Assembly: GCF_023499255.1 (NCBI RefSeq)
Contig: NZ_CP092183.1
Coordinates: 7,684,501 to 7,748,500 of the forward strand
DNA: 64,000 bases
Direction of reading: 5' to 3'
Origin: Couchioplanes caeruleus
Lineage (GTDB): Bacteria > Actinomycetota > Actinomycetes > Mycobacteriales > Micromonosporaceae
Shown: positions 52,767 to 61,297 of the stretch, piece after piece
Position numbering within the stretch: the first letter of the stretch is position 1
Layout: each line of letters begins with the position of its first letter
Notes under the pieces: generated by a model
Database searches by the model: none
What the model was told of the DNA's origin: nothing
The model's input: only the letters and a program-made list of their open reading frames with translations
Program-made: the position numbers and the translations under genes

Positions 52767-52919
52767 TCACCCGGCCCGGCGCCGGGCCTTGGGCTGCACC
52801 CGGAACCGCGGCATCGGCTCGGCTGGGACGGTTGATGGCTCGACTCCTTCGGCGGGCATGACCCGCTGATCGTCCACCACGGGTCCGGACGGCACAACAC
52901 CACCCACCCCCGGGGACAT
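52767..52919 (-). CDS. Possible 50-residue small protein
   Basis: Open frame beginning MSPGVGGVVPSGPVVDDQRV and ending in a basic PKARRRAG tail. Its stop lies 4 bp before the phosphatase GTG, and it sits between that gene and the zinc-ribbon gene on the same strand. The ribosome site is weak. The frame may be just the leader of the operon. Confidence 0.35.
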   Translation of the reverse strand: MSPGVGGVVPSGPVVDDQRVMPAEGVEPSTVPAEPMPRFRVQPKARRRAG

Positions 52920-52945
52920 CCCGGCGGTCGTGTGCGGGGCGGCGT

Positions 52946-53293
52946 TCACGCGGGCGGACCGTACGAGGGATCCTCCGCGACCCGCCGGGCGTGGCGCGCG
53001 ATGACCTCGCCGAGGATGCCGTGCAGGCGCCCGCAGTCCCGGCAGTGCAGGTTCTCGTCGAGCTGCCGGCTGCCGCACCCGATGCACAGGCCGCGGTCCT
53101 CGGGATCCCGGTACGCCTCGAGCGCCCGGCACAGCGCCCGCACGACGTGGTCGCCGAGCTGGAACGTCACGTCGCCGAGGGCCGTACGCAGCCCGAGCAC
53201 GGCGACCGCTCCCGCCTCCGGTGCCGGGTCGTACGGTGCCACCCGCCCGACGAAATCGGCGAGGACGGCGGCGGGGTCGATCGGGGCTGTCAC
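52946..53293 (-). CDS. Small zinc-ribbon protein, unknown function
   Basis: A 115 aa protein. The N-terminal half holds helices with an acidic/hydrophobic pattern (ALGDVTFQLGDHVVRALCRALEA). Next is a Cys4 ribbon, CIGCGSRQLDENLHCRDCGRLHG (CxxC-N11-CxxC), then a basic helix (EVIARHARRVAE). It is the first gene of the signalling operon that continues with the REC-PP2C protein, and may bind DNA or partner proteins. GTG at 53293 faces the divergent M28 gene (63 bp). Confidence 0.78.
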   Translation of the reverse strand: MTAPIDPAAVLADFVGRVAPYDPAPEAGAVAVLGLRTALGDVTFQLGDHVVRALCRALEAYRDPEDRGLCIGCGSRQLDENLHCRDCGRLHGILGEVIARHARRVAEDPSYGPPA

Positions 53294-53356
53294 GGGGACA
53301 AAGTTATGCCACCGGGCCGTAAGATCGCCCGGCCAGGGTGACGAGCGTGCGGGGGT

Positions 53357-55738
53357 GTGTCTGTGGGCGTGCCGAGCGTCGAAGCCGCGGACCGGGCGCT
53401 GGCCCGCCCCGCTCGCCGGGGCTGGGCGGCGCTCGTCGCGGTCCTGCTCCTGACCGCGGTCGGCGCGCTGGCGCTGCAGAGCGTGCATCCCCCGGCGGCC
53501 CGTCCCGCCGACGCCCCCGCCGCGCAGTTCAGTGCGGGCCGCGCCTTCGCGCACGTCCAGGCGCTCGCGACGCAGCCGCACGTGGCCGGCAGCGCGGCCA
53601 ACGACGCCGCCCGTGAGCACGTCCTGAGCACGCTGCGCGGCCTCGGCCTGAACCCCGAGGTGCAGGACACGGTGTCGGTGCAGGGCAGCGAGCTGTCCTC
53701 GAGCGCCGGCGGCATCGGCCTCGCCCGGGTCCGCAACGTGGTCGCGCTCTGGCCCGGTACGGCCTCCACCGGCCGCATCTTCCTGGTGGCGCACTACGAC
53801 TCGGTGCAGACCGGTCCGGGCGGCAACGACGACGCGGCGGGCACGTCGGCGATCCTGGAGGCGGCCCGCGCGCTCACCAGCGGCCCGCGCCTGCGCAACG
53901 ACGTCGTGTTCGTGCTGACCGACGCCGAGGAGGCCTGCCTGTGCGGCGCGAAGGCGTTCGTGGACCAGCACCCGCTGGCCCGGGACGGCGGCGTCGTGCT
54001 CAACCTGGAGGCGCGCGGCAGCACCGGCCCGGCGATCATGTTCGAGACCGCCGCCCGCAACGCGGGGCTGGTGAGCGTCTTCGCCCACGCGGCCCACCCG
54101 GTGGGTACGTCGTTCGCCGTCGAGGTGTACCGGCTGCTGCCCAACGACACCGACTTCACGGCGTTCCGGGAGAAGGGCTTCACCGGGCTGAACTCGGCGT
54201 ACATCGACGGGGCGGCGGTCTACCACACGCCGCTGGACACGCCCGGGGCGATGAACCGGGACAGCCTGCAGCACCACGGCGACAACGTCCTGTCCCTCAC
54301 CCGTGAGCTGGGCAATCGCGACCTGCCCGGGCTCCGGTCGGGCGGTGACGCCACGTACTTCACGGTGCCGGGCGCACTGGTGCACTACCCGGGCTCGTGG
54401 ACCTGGCCCCTGGCCGTCCTGGCGCTGGTCGCGGTGCTCGTGCTGGCCTGGCTCTCGCGCCGCCGCCGGCTGGCGTCCGCACCCCGGCAGATCGCCGCCG
54501 CCGGCCTCACCCTCGTGCCGGTCCTGGCCGCCCCGGTACTCGCCCAGCTGCTCTGGTCGCTGGTGAAGATCATGCGTCCGGGGTACGCCGAAATGCCGAT
54601 CGACCCGTACCGCCCGTGGGGGTACAGGCTGGCCGTGGTGGCCCTGACCGCGGCCGTGGTGTTCGCCTGGTACGCCCTCCTGCGCCGCCGGATCGGCCCG
54701 GCCGCCCTGGCCGTCGCGGGCCTGTTCTGGCCGGCGCTGATCGGCGTCCTCCTGGCCGCACTCGCCCCCGGCGGTTCCTACCTCACCGCGCTGCCGGCGC
54801 TCGCCGCGGCGCTCGCGGGCATCGCGGCGATCCTGCTACGCCGCAGGTTCGCGGCCGCCCTCGTGCTGACCGTCGGCGGCTGCGTCGCAGTGGTCATCCT
54901 GCTGCCGACGCTCGTCATGTTCTTCCCGGCGCTGGGCATGAACCTGGCGGGCTCCGGCGCCTTCATCGCGACGCTGCTCGCCCTCGCGCTGCTGCCGATC
55001 GTCGACCTGCTGCACCCCCGGGCCGGCGGTCAGCGCGGCATGGACGCGCTGCGCGCCCGCCGTCGCGCCGCCCTGCCCACGGTGGCGGCACTCGTCGCGA
55101 CGGTCGTGGCCGTGGCGGTGGGCCTGTCCGTGGACCGCTTCGACCGGGCCCACCCGGCGCCCACCCACCTGATGTACGCGCTCGACGCGGACACCGGCCG
55201 GGCCCGCTGGCTGAGCGCGTCGGGCACGCCCAACCACTGGACGGGGCGCTACGTCGGCGACAAGCCGGCCGCCGTCACCGACACCCTCCCGGCGTTCGGC
55301 CCGGAGAAGCTGCTCTCGGGCCCCGCTCAGCCCGCCGATCTGCCGGCGCCCGCGGTCACCAAGGTCTCCGACACGACCGGGGGCACCGACCGTACGGTCA
55401 CCCTGCGGGTCACGCCGCAGCGCCCGGTGCGGCTGGTGACGCTGCACGTGGCCGCGGACGCCCAGGTCACGAGCGCGACGGTGGGCGGCCGGCAGGTGCC
55501 GGTGGACCGTACGGCGGGCGGCGTGTGGGGCTTCGGCTTCGTCTTCCACGGCCCGCCCCCGGCCGGCGTGGACGTCGTGCTGACCGTACGCGCCGGAGCG
55601 CCGCTGCGGGTTCGCGCAATGGACGCGAGCGACGGCCTGTCCGCGCTGCCCGGCTTCCAGGCCCGTCCGGCGGCGGTGGGGGTCGTGGGCTCGCACAGCT
55701 CGGAGATGCTGGCGGTCGCGAAGACCTACACGTTCTGA
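53357..55738 (+). CDS. Membrane-bound M28 (Fxna/ERMP1-like) zinc metallopeptidase
   Basis: A 793 aa protein with an N-terminal helix (about 22-41), an outward-facing M28 peptidase domain (about 60-310), and eight or nine transmembrane segments (about 345-600). A beta-rich C-terminal domain closes it (PVRLVTLHVAADAQVTSATVGG). Metal ligands and catalytic residues are seen in LVAHYDSVQTGPGGNDDAAGTSAILEAARAL (His and Asp), LTDAEEACLCGA (Glu pair) and the later VYHTPLDTPGAMN. This architecture equals eukaryotic ER metallopeptidase 1. It begins at GTG 53357 (GTG 53363 possible). The substrate is unknown. Confidence 0.92.
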   Translation: MSVGVPSVEAADRALARPARRGWAALVAVLLLTAVGALALQSVHPPAARPADAPAAQFSAGRAFAHVQALATQPHVAGSAANDAAREHVLSTLRGLGLNPEVQDTVSVQGSELSSSAGGIGLARVRNVVALWPGTASTGRIFLVAHYDSVQTGPGGNDDAAGTSAILEAARALTSGPRLRNDVVFVLTDAEEACLCGAKAFVDQHPLARDGGVVLNLEARGSTGPAIMFETAARNAGLVSVFAHAAHPVGTSFAVEVYRLLPNDTDFTAFREKGFTGLNSAYIDGAAVYHTPLDTPGAMNRDSLQHHGDNVLSLTRELGNRDLPGLRSGGDATYFTVPGALVHYPGSWTWPLAVLALVAVLVLAWLSRRRRLASAPRQIAAAGLTLVPVLAAPVLAQLLWSLVKIMRPGYAEMPIDPYRPWGYRLAVVALTAAVVFAWYALLRRRIGPAALAVAGLFWPALIGVLLAALAPGGSYLTALPALAAALAGIAAILLRRRFAAALVLTVGGCVAVVILLPTLVMFFPALGMNLAGSGAFIATLLALALLPIVDLLHPRAGGQRGMDALRARRRAALPTVAALVATVVAVAVGLSVDRFDRAHPAPTHLMYALDADTGRARWLSASGTPNHWTGRYVGDKPAAVTDTLPAFGPEKLLSGPAQPADLPAPAVTKVSDTTGGTDRTVTLRVTPQRPVRLVTLHVAADAQVTSATVGGRQVPVDRTAGGVWGFGFVFHGPPPAGVDVVLTVRAGAPLRVRAMDASDGLSALPGFQARPAAVGVVGSHSSEMLAVAKTYTF

Positions 55739-55743
55739 AGCCG

Positions 55744-56028
55744 CTACCGTCCCCGGCCCCGGCGTCCGGTGGGCGCGTCGTGGCGGAAGTGCACGAACAG
55801 CCGTCCCCAGTTGTCGCCGTCCTTCTCGACGCGGTGGTACAGCTGCTTCACGTCCTTCTGGTCGAGGAAGCGCAGCACCTTCTTCTTCAGCGCGCCGCTG
55901 CCCTTGCCCGGGATGATCTCGACCAGCGAGGCCTTCTTCTGGATCGCCTCGTCGATGATGCCGCGCAGCGCCTTGTCGATCTCGGTGCCCTTGTTGAAGA
56001 TGTCGTGGAGATCCAGCTTGAGCTTCAC
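55744..56028 (-). CDS. Small Smr-domain protein
   Basis: A 94 aa Smr domain on its own: LKLDLHDIFNKGTEID, then LVEIIPGKGSGALKKKVLRFLDQ (the GxGxG-like KGSG loop), and a basic C-terminus (PTGRRGRGR). Stand-alone Smr proteins nick DNA or RNA. Here LDLHD supplies the LDLHxxxx histidine and GKGSGAL the loop. Together with the TPR gene next to it, it is convergent with the M28 gene. Confidence 0.9.
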   Translation of the reverse strand: MKLKLDLHDIFNKGTEIDKALRGIIDEAIQKKASLVEIIPGKGSGALKKKVLRFLDQKDVKQLYHRVEKDGDNWGRLFVHFRHDAPTGRRGRGR

Positions 56029-56037
56029 GTCGGCAGC

Positions 56038-56427
56038 CTACTCAGCGCCGTACGCGGTCCGGCCGCCGTTCTTGCCGACCCACGTCTCGACCCGGCGCAG
56101 CGCGGTCTCGTAGTCGTCGTGCCGCTTCATCGCCGCCGCCAGCCGCAGGTGGGGCAGCGCCTCACTGAAACGGCCGGCCCTCTCCAGGGTCCGGCCGAGC
56201 ACGTGGTGCGCGTAGTGGTCCGATGGGTCACGGTCGATCAGCGCTCTCAGCTGGGCCTCCGCACCGGCGAGCTGCGCCGAGTTGAAGTACGCCCGGGCGA
56301 GCAGCTGGCGGACGGCGGTGTTGTGCGGCTCCGCCTCCACGATCGGCTCGAGCATCCGGGCCGCACCGAGCGGGTCGCCGGACTCGAAGACGAAGGTGGC
56401 CCTGCGGTACTCCTCCAGAAGATCCAT
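56038..56427 (-). CDS. Tetratricopeptide-repeat protein
   Basis: A 129 aa helical-repeat protein. About three TPR units start at DLLEEYRRATFVFESGDPLGAARMLE, AVRQLLARAYFNSAQLAGAEAQLRALIDRDP and YAHHVLGRTLERAGRFSEALPHLRLA. It probably serves as a scaffold. The ATG at 56427 has GGGGAG 7 nt upstream; a longer version from 56475 lacks a good site. It lies 9 bp from the Smr gene on the same strand. Confidence 0.9.
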   Translation of the reverse strand: MDLLEEYRRATFVFESGDPLGAARMLEPIVEAEPHNTAVRQLLARAYFNSAQLAGAEAQLRALIDRDPSDHYAHHVLGRTLERAGRFSEALPHLRLAAAMKRHDDYETALRRVETWVGKNGGRTAYGAE

Positions 56428-56494
56428 GAACCCGCTCCCCACGCTCGCGCCGCTCACTGTGACCAACGCTGGCACAACTTGAGGCGAACGGCGA

Positions 56495-58726
56495 GTGTTC
56501 CCCGGCTCCGCTTTACCGACAATTCACCCCATTCAGCAAGCTCCCACCCAGCACAATGCCGTAGTGGGGGACTTCCCGGCCCATCTCGTCCAGGCGCCCG
56601 TACGCCCGCCGCCCGCACGCGCCAAGGCGGCCGTGATCGGGCTCGTCACGCTGACCATGTGCCTCTTCCTGGCGGGCGCCACGCCCCGGCCACCGCTGAC
56701 CTCCGCGGCGTTCGCGATCCCCGGCATGCAGGCGCTCGGCGCCCCGCCGGCCGGTCCGTCCTGGGCGCCCGCACCCCGCCTCGGCCGCGGGCTGGCGAGC
56801 GTCGCGACCGCCCGGGGCCGCACCTTCGCCCTGCACACCGCGTCCGGCGACATGACGTTCCTGCCCGGGGTCAACCTGGGCAGCACCACGCCGGGCCATC
56901 AGCCGGGCGAACTGTCGATCTCCGCCGGGCAGTACCGCACGTGGTTCGCGGCGATGGGCTGGCTCGGCATCCGGGTGCTGCGGATCTACACCATCCACCC
57001 GCCCGCCTTCTATCAGGAGCTCGCCCGCTACAACCGCGGCAACCCGGACCGGCCCCTCTACCTCATGCAGGGCGTGTACCCACCGGACGAGTCCTACGCC
57101 GAGAAGGGCGACCTCTACGACCGCGGTGTGACCACGGCGTTCCGCGAGGAGATCCGGGACGCGAGCGCGGCCGTACGCGGCCGGCTGACCCGCGACCCCC
57201 GCCCGGGCCGGGCCGCCGGCACCTGGGACACCGACGTGACCCCGTGGCTCGCCGGGTGGATCGTGGGGCTGGAGGTGGACCCGTCCGGCGGCCACCGCTC
57301 CGACCTGCGCAACCGCGACGCTCCCCCGGTCCGCGGCCGGTACTTCCGCAGCACCGCCCAGGCCTCGCCCACCGAGCGCTGGCTGGCCGCCCGGATGGAC
57401 GAGCTGGCGGCGTACGAGGCGGCGCAGGGGCTCAGCCAGCCGATCGCCTTCGTGAACTGGCCGACGACCGACCCGTTGCGGCACCCGGAGGAACCCCTCG
57501 ACACCGAGGACCTGCTGCAGATCGACGCCAACCACGTGCTGCCCACTGCGCAGTGGCCGGCCGGGACCTTCGCCAGCTATCACGCGTACCCGTACTACCC
57601 GGACTTCCAGCGGCACGAGCCGGCGCTGCAGCGCTACCACTACAACGGCCGGGCCGACCCGTACGCGGGATATCTCGCAGCCCTGCGCCGCCACCACCGC
57701 GACATGCCCACGGTGATCACCGAGTTCGGCGTGCCGTCGTCGATCGGGTCGGCGCACAACGGCCCGCTCGGGCGCTCCCAGGGTGACCACAGCGAGCGCG
57801 AGGCGATGCGGATCGACGCGGAGCTGCTTCGGCTCATCAAGGACCAGGGCCTGTCCGGCGGGTTCGTCTTCGGCTGGGTGGACGAGTGGTTCAAGTTCAC
57901 CTGGAACACCATCGAGCACCAGGTCGCGGAGCGCCGCCAGCTGTGGCACGACCCGCTGACGAACGAGCAGCACTTCGGGCTCATCGCGATGGACGCGGCC
58001 GGCTCACCGGACGCCGCCGCGGAGTACCTGCTCGACGACGAGTCGGCCTGGCCGGCGCGGCGGGTCACCGCACGGGTCGACGAGTCCTTCGTCCAGCTGC
58101 GGATCCGGCTGGGGACGCCGGCGCCGAACGCGCTCACGGTCGGCTTCGACGTGCTTCCCGCCCTGACCGGGCCACCCGCGCCGGGCACCGGCAACCGCGA
58201 GGCGGACGCCGCGTTCGTGCTGGACCCGATCGCTCGCACCGGGCAGGCGTACCTGCGCAGCCGGCTCGACCCGATGCCGCTGGACTACGCCGTCCCGCTC
58301 GGGCGGCGCGGGCCGGCGCCGGAGGGCTGGCGGCGCTTCGAGCTGATCGTCAACCGGGACCTGCGGGTCCCGACGACCGGCGAGCGGCTGCCCGCCGAGA
58401 TCCAGAACGCGGGCCTGCTGCGGTACGGCACCCCGGACGAGGACAGCCGCAACCTCTGGTACCGCGACGGCGACGACCTCGTCGTACGCGTGCCGTGGGC
58501 GATGCTCGGGTACGCCGACCCGTCCCGGCACACGGTGGGCGTGCCGGGGAAGGGGCTGACGACCCAGGTCAGCCCGGGCATCGGCGTGTCCGTGTCGGCG
58601 TCCGGCACGGACCAGACCGCCGGGCACGTGACGTGGACCAACTGGAACCGCGTGTACTACGCCGAGCGGCTGAAGGCCGGCGCCGGGCAGTTCCGCGACG
58701 CCGCGTTCGAGGTCACGGCTTCTTGA
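56495..58726 (+). CDS. Membrane-anchored glycoside-hydrolase-like protein (TIM barrel)
   Basis: A 743 aa protein. One helix at about 43-62 (AKAAVIGLVTLTMCLFLAGA) anchors it; the rest is outside. A clan-A-like TIM barrel follows: FLPGVNLGSTTPGHQPGEL, YRTWFAAMGWLGIRVLRIYTIHPP, WIVGLEVDPSGGH, FASYHAYPYYPDFQ, and TVITEFGVPSSIGSAH, whose Glu fits the nucleophile. The last 200 residues form a beta domain (VRVPWAMLGYADPSRHTVGV). The exact family is not clear to me. The start is GTG 56495; the 3' end overlaps the convergent RCC1 gene by 14 bp. Confidence 0.82.
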   Translation: MFPGSALPTIHPIQQAPTQHNAVVGDFPAHLVQAPVRPPPARAKAAVIGLVTLTMCLFLAGATPRPPLTSAAFAIPGMQALGAPPAGPSWAPAPRLGRGLASVATARGRTFALHTASGDMTFLPGVNLGSTTPGHQPGELSISAGQYRTWFAAMGWLGIRVLRIYTIHPPAFYQELARYNRGNPDRPLYLMQGVYPPDESYAEKGDLYDRGVTTAFREEIRDASAAVRGRLTRDPRPGRAAGTWDTDVTPWLAGWIVGLEVDPSGGHRSDLRNRDAPPVRGRYFRSTAQASPTERWLAARMDELAAYEAAQGLSQPIAFVNWPTTDPLRHPEEPLDTEDLLQIDANHVLPTAQWPAGTFASYHAYPYYPDFQRHEPALQRYHYNGRADPYAGYLAALRRHHRDMPTVITEFGVPSSIGSAHNGPLGRSQGDHSEREAMRIDAELLRLIKDQGLSGGFVFGWVDEWFKFTWNTIEHQVAERRQLWHDPLTNEQHFGLIAMDAAGSPDAAAEYLLDDESAWPARRVTARVDESFVQLRIRLGTPAPNALTVGFDVLPALTGPPAPGTGNREADAAFVLDPIARTGQAYLRSRLDPMPLDYAVPLGRRGPAPEGWRRFELIVNRDLRVPTTGERLPAEIQNAGLLRYGTPDEDSRNLWYRDGDDLVVRVPWAMLGYADPSRHTVGVPGKGLTTQVSPGIGVSVSASGTDQTAGHVTWTNWNRVYYAERLKAGAGQFRDAAFEVTAS

Positions 58727-60131
58727 CGAGCAGGGCGACCAGGCCGCCGCCGAGCAGCATCGTGCCGATGGAGAGCAGCGCCACCGGGCTCAGCCCGGTG
58801 ACCGGCAGCCCGCCGCCCTCGCCTGGCTGCAACTCGCGCGGCGGCGCCGACGGGTACGCCGATCCGGACGGTTCCGGGGCGACCTCGGACGGCGCGGCGG
58901 TCACGTAGTCGCTGATCGTCAGGCCGTCCCGGGTGCGTACGACCACCGCCACGTCGTACGTGCGGCCGTTGCGCAGCCCCAGCACCTCGCAGCCGGACGC
59001 CGTGGCGACGGTCAGCACGCACCCGGAGGCGTAGTCCGCGGTCGCCGCCCAGAAGAACTCGAACGGTCCGGAGCCGAGGTCGGCCGGGGGGTGCCAGGAG
59101 ATCCGCAGGCCGCCGTCGAGGGCGCGTACCTGCACACCGGTGGCCGCGCCGGGCGGGCGCGGCAGTCCCCCGACCCGTACGGGCACACCGTCCGCACCCC
59201 AGCAGGACACGTACCCCTCGACGCCGACGCCGCACGCGCGGTCAGCCCCCACGTCGAGGTCCCGCATCCTGCCGTCGACGCCGCTGCGCTCGCCGTCCGT
59301 CGTCCAGCAGGACGCGCGCCCCTCACGGTCGACGCCACAGACGCGGTCGCCCGCGGCGCTGATGCGGTCGAGCTCCGCCCCGCCGGTGTCCAGCCTCGCT
59401 CCGCCGCAGGACGCGCGCCCGTCGGTGTCGAGGAAGCACGCCCGCTTGCCCGCGACCGCGACCTGGCGCGCCCGTCGCGCCTCGGCGATCCGTGCCGGCG
59501 CCTCACCCGAGGACCAGCAGTACGCCGCTCCCCCGGCGGTGGCAGCGCACGTGGTGTTCCCGCCGGCGGCGATGTCGACGATCGGGCCGGCGATGCCGGT
59601 GACCCGTACGGGCGCCGCCGAGCCGTCACCCCAGCACCAGGCGGCGCCCTCGTCGTCGACCGCACAGGTGTGCCGGGCGCCCGTGGCGACCTGCACGATC
59701 AGGTGGCCGTCGAGCCCGGTGACCTCGGCCGGCTCGTCGCGGTCCCCTGCCGTGCCGGTCCCCAGCTGGCCCGCGGAGTCGTCCCCCCAGCAGTACGCGT
59801 TCCCGTCCGCGCCGACCGCGCAGGTGTGCGCCCGTCCCGCGTCGACCTGCACCGCGGTCCGGAAGGCGAACACCGCCTGCCCGCCGGCGTGCGTGCTGGT
59901 TCCGTCGCCGAGCTGCCCGGACGAGTCGTCGCCCCAGCAGTAGACGTCGCCGAGGCTGGTGACCGTGCAGGAGTGCGCTCCGCCGGCGGCGACGACACCT
60001 TCGCTCACGCCGGCGGCGCGCAGGTCGTCCGCGCTGACGCCGGCCGGGTACGGTGCGTCCGCTGCGGCCGGCGCCGCTGTCAGGGCGACCATGGCGAGCG
60101 CGGCGAGCGCCGTTCCGATCCGGTGTCGCAC
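58713..60131 (-). CDS. Secreted, LPXTG-anchored RCC1-repeat protein with fibronectin domain
   Basis: A 472 aa surface protein. A signal peptide (about 1-25) leads to seven or so RCC1-type repeats, e.g. GGAHSCTVTSLGDVYCWGDD, GRAHTCAVGADGNAYCWGDD and GARHTCAVDDEGAAWCWGDG, each with paired cysteines (HxC...YCWG). They form a beta-propeller. A fibronectin type III-like domain follows (about 335-410: GLRISWHPPADLG, TYDVAVVVRTRDG), then a Pro linker. The end is a sorting signal: LPVTG at about 444, a hydrophobic helix and the basic end KKP. A sortase should attach it to the wall; none is in the window. Confidence 0.9.
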   Translation of the reverse strand: MRHRIGTALAALAMVALTAAPAAADAPYPAGVSADDLRAAGVSEGVVAAGGAHSCTVTSLGDVYCWGDDSSGQLGDGTSTHAGGQAVFAFRTAVQVDAGRAHTCAVGADGNAYCWGDDSAGQLGTGTAGDRDEPAEVTGLDGHLIVQVATGARHTCAVDDEGAAWCWGDGSAAPVRVTGIAGPIVDIAAGGNTTCAATAGGAAYCWSSGEAPARIAEARRARQVAVAGKRACFLDTDGRASCGGARLDTGGAELDRISAAGDRVCGVDREGRASCWTTDGERSGVDGRMRDLDVGADRACGVGVEGYVSCWGADGVPVRVGGLPRPPGAATGVQVRALDGGLRISWHPPADLGSGPFEFFWAATADYASGCVLTVATASGCEVLGLRNGRTYDVAVVVRTRDGLTISDYVTAAPSEVAPEPSGSAYPSAPPRELQPGEGGGLPVTGLSPVALLSIGTMLLGGGLVALLVKKP

Positions 60132-60191
60132 CCGTGTGTCTCCGCTCCGCCGCCCGATACAACGCGGGCAATTATGCGGAGTATCAAGCGT

Positions 60192-60428
60192 TTAGTCCGA
60201 TTCCGACACACCCGCGGCGGGCACCTCGGCGAGCACGGTGCTGCTGCGGATCGTGTCGGCGGCGCTCAGTGTCGAGAAGCCGACCTGCTCACCGGCGCCG
60301 AGCCGGGTCACGAGCTGCGGGCCGGGCCCGAACGCGGCCGCCACCGCCAGCACCGCGGCCACCGCGGCGCCGACCGCACGCCGCTGGGCCGTCCGGAGGG
60401 GGAAACGGGTGATCGTCATGTCCGTCAT
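60192..60428 (-). CDS. Small membrane or secreted protein, unknown
   Basis: A 78 aa protein: MTDMTITRFPLRTAQRRAVG, then a strong hydrophobic helix (AVAAVLAVAAAFGPGP, about 22-37) and a Ser/Thr/Glu tail. No family is recognised. It is divergent from the response regulator gene, with 130 bp between starts, so the two-component system may control it. Longer starts upstream lack a ribosome site. Confidence 0.6.
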   Translation of the reverse strand: MTDMTITRFPLRTAQRRAVGAAVAAVLAVAAAFGPGPQLVTRLGAGEQVGFSTLSAADTIRSSTVLAEVPAAGVSESD

Positions 60429-60483
60429 GCCACTCAGGTTCCCGGCCGGCACCGTCACCGAGCTGTGCGAACTCCGTGGCGTG

Positions 60484-60504
60484 CCTGTGGGCCGGACCCA
60501 CAGG
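60484..60504. promoter_or_regulatory. Inverted repeat upstream of the response regulator gene
   Basis: CCTGTGGG-CCGGA-CCCACAGG, a perfect 8-bp inverted repeat in the 130-bp divergent spacer, 54 bp before the regulator start. It may be an operator or an RNA hairpin. Confidence 0.5.
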
Positions 60505-60558
60505 TGCTACACAGGAAGCGGAAAGGCGCGGCAAAGCGTCGCCCGCCACAGTGGGGAC

Positions 60559-61296
60559 ATGACGATGGCGAACGCAGACCCCAGCAGCGAGCTCCGCCGG
60601 CCCGACGGCGGCCCGGTCCGCGTCCTCGTGGTCGACGACGAGCCCACCCTGGCGGAGCTGCTCTCCATGGCGCTGCGGTACGAGGGCTGGGACGTCCGCA
60701 GCGCGGGCGACGGGCTGACGGCCGTACGCACCGCGCGCGACTTCCGCCCGGACGCCGTGGTGCTCGACATGATGCTCCCGGACATCGACGGCCTCGAGGT
60801 GCTGCGCCGGCTGCGCGGCGAGACGCCCGAGGTCCCGGTGCTGTTCCTGACCGCGAAGGACTCCGTCGAGGACCGCGTCACCGGCCTCACCGCGGGCGGC
60901 GACGACTACGTGACGAAGCCGTTCAGCCTGGAGGAGGTCGTGGCCCGGCTGCGCGGGCTGATGCGCCGCATGGGTCATTCCCCGATGCGCACGGAGTCCC
61001 AGCTCGTCGTCGGCGACCTCACCCTCGACGAGGACAGCCACGAGGTACGCCGCGGCGGCGACCTGGTCACGCTGACCGCCACGGAGTTCGAGCTGCTGCG
61101 CTACCTCATGCGCAACCCCCGCCGGGTGCTCAGCAAGAGCCAGATCCTCGACCGGGTGTGGAACTACGACTTCGGCGGCCAGGCGAACGTGGTCGAGCTC
61201 TACATCTCGTACCTGCGCAAGAAGATCGACGCCGGCCGGGCCCCGATGATCCACACGATGCGCGGCGCGGGCTACGTGCTGAAGCCGGCGGACTGA
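60559..61296 (+). CDS. OmpR-family response regulator (MprA-like)
   Basis: A 245 aa DNA-binding response regulator. The receiver has VVDDEPTLAELL, phosphoacceptor D70 in AVVLDMMLPDIDG, LFLTAKDS and DYVTKPFSLEE. The winged helix follows: VRRGGDLVTLTATEFELLRYLMRNPRRVLSKSQILDRVWNYDFGG ... VVELYISYLRKKID ... MRGAGYVLKP. The ATG at 60559 was chosen because upstream codons run into the spacer. The kinase gene begins 2 bp after its stop. Confidence 0.94.
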   Translation: MTMANADPSSELRRPDGGPVRVLVVDDEPTLAELLSMALRYEGWDVRSAGDGLTAVRTARDFRPDAVVLDMMLPDIDGLEVLRRLRGETPEVPVLFLTAKDSVEDRVTGLTAGGDDYVTKPFSLEEVVARLRGLMRRMGHSPMRTESQLVVGDLTLDEDSHEVRRGGDLVTLTATEFELLRYLMRNPRRVLSKSQILDRVWNYDFGGQANVVELYISYLRKKIDAGRAPMIHTMRGAGYVLKPAD

Positions 61297-61297
61297 C

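Noticed and set aside
54397..57786. A 1100-codon open frame across the M28 and glycosidase-like genes
   Set aside because: It crosses two recognised genes and an intergenic space with Arg/Pro/Ala-only composition.
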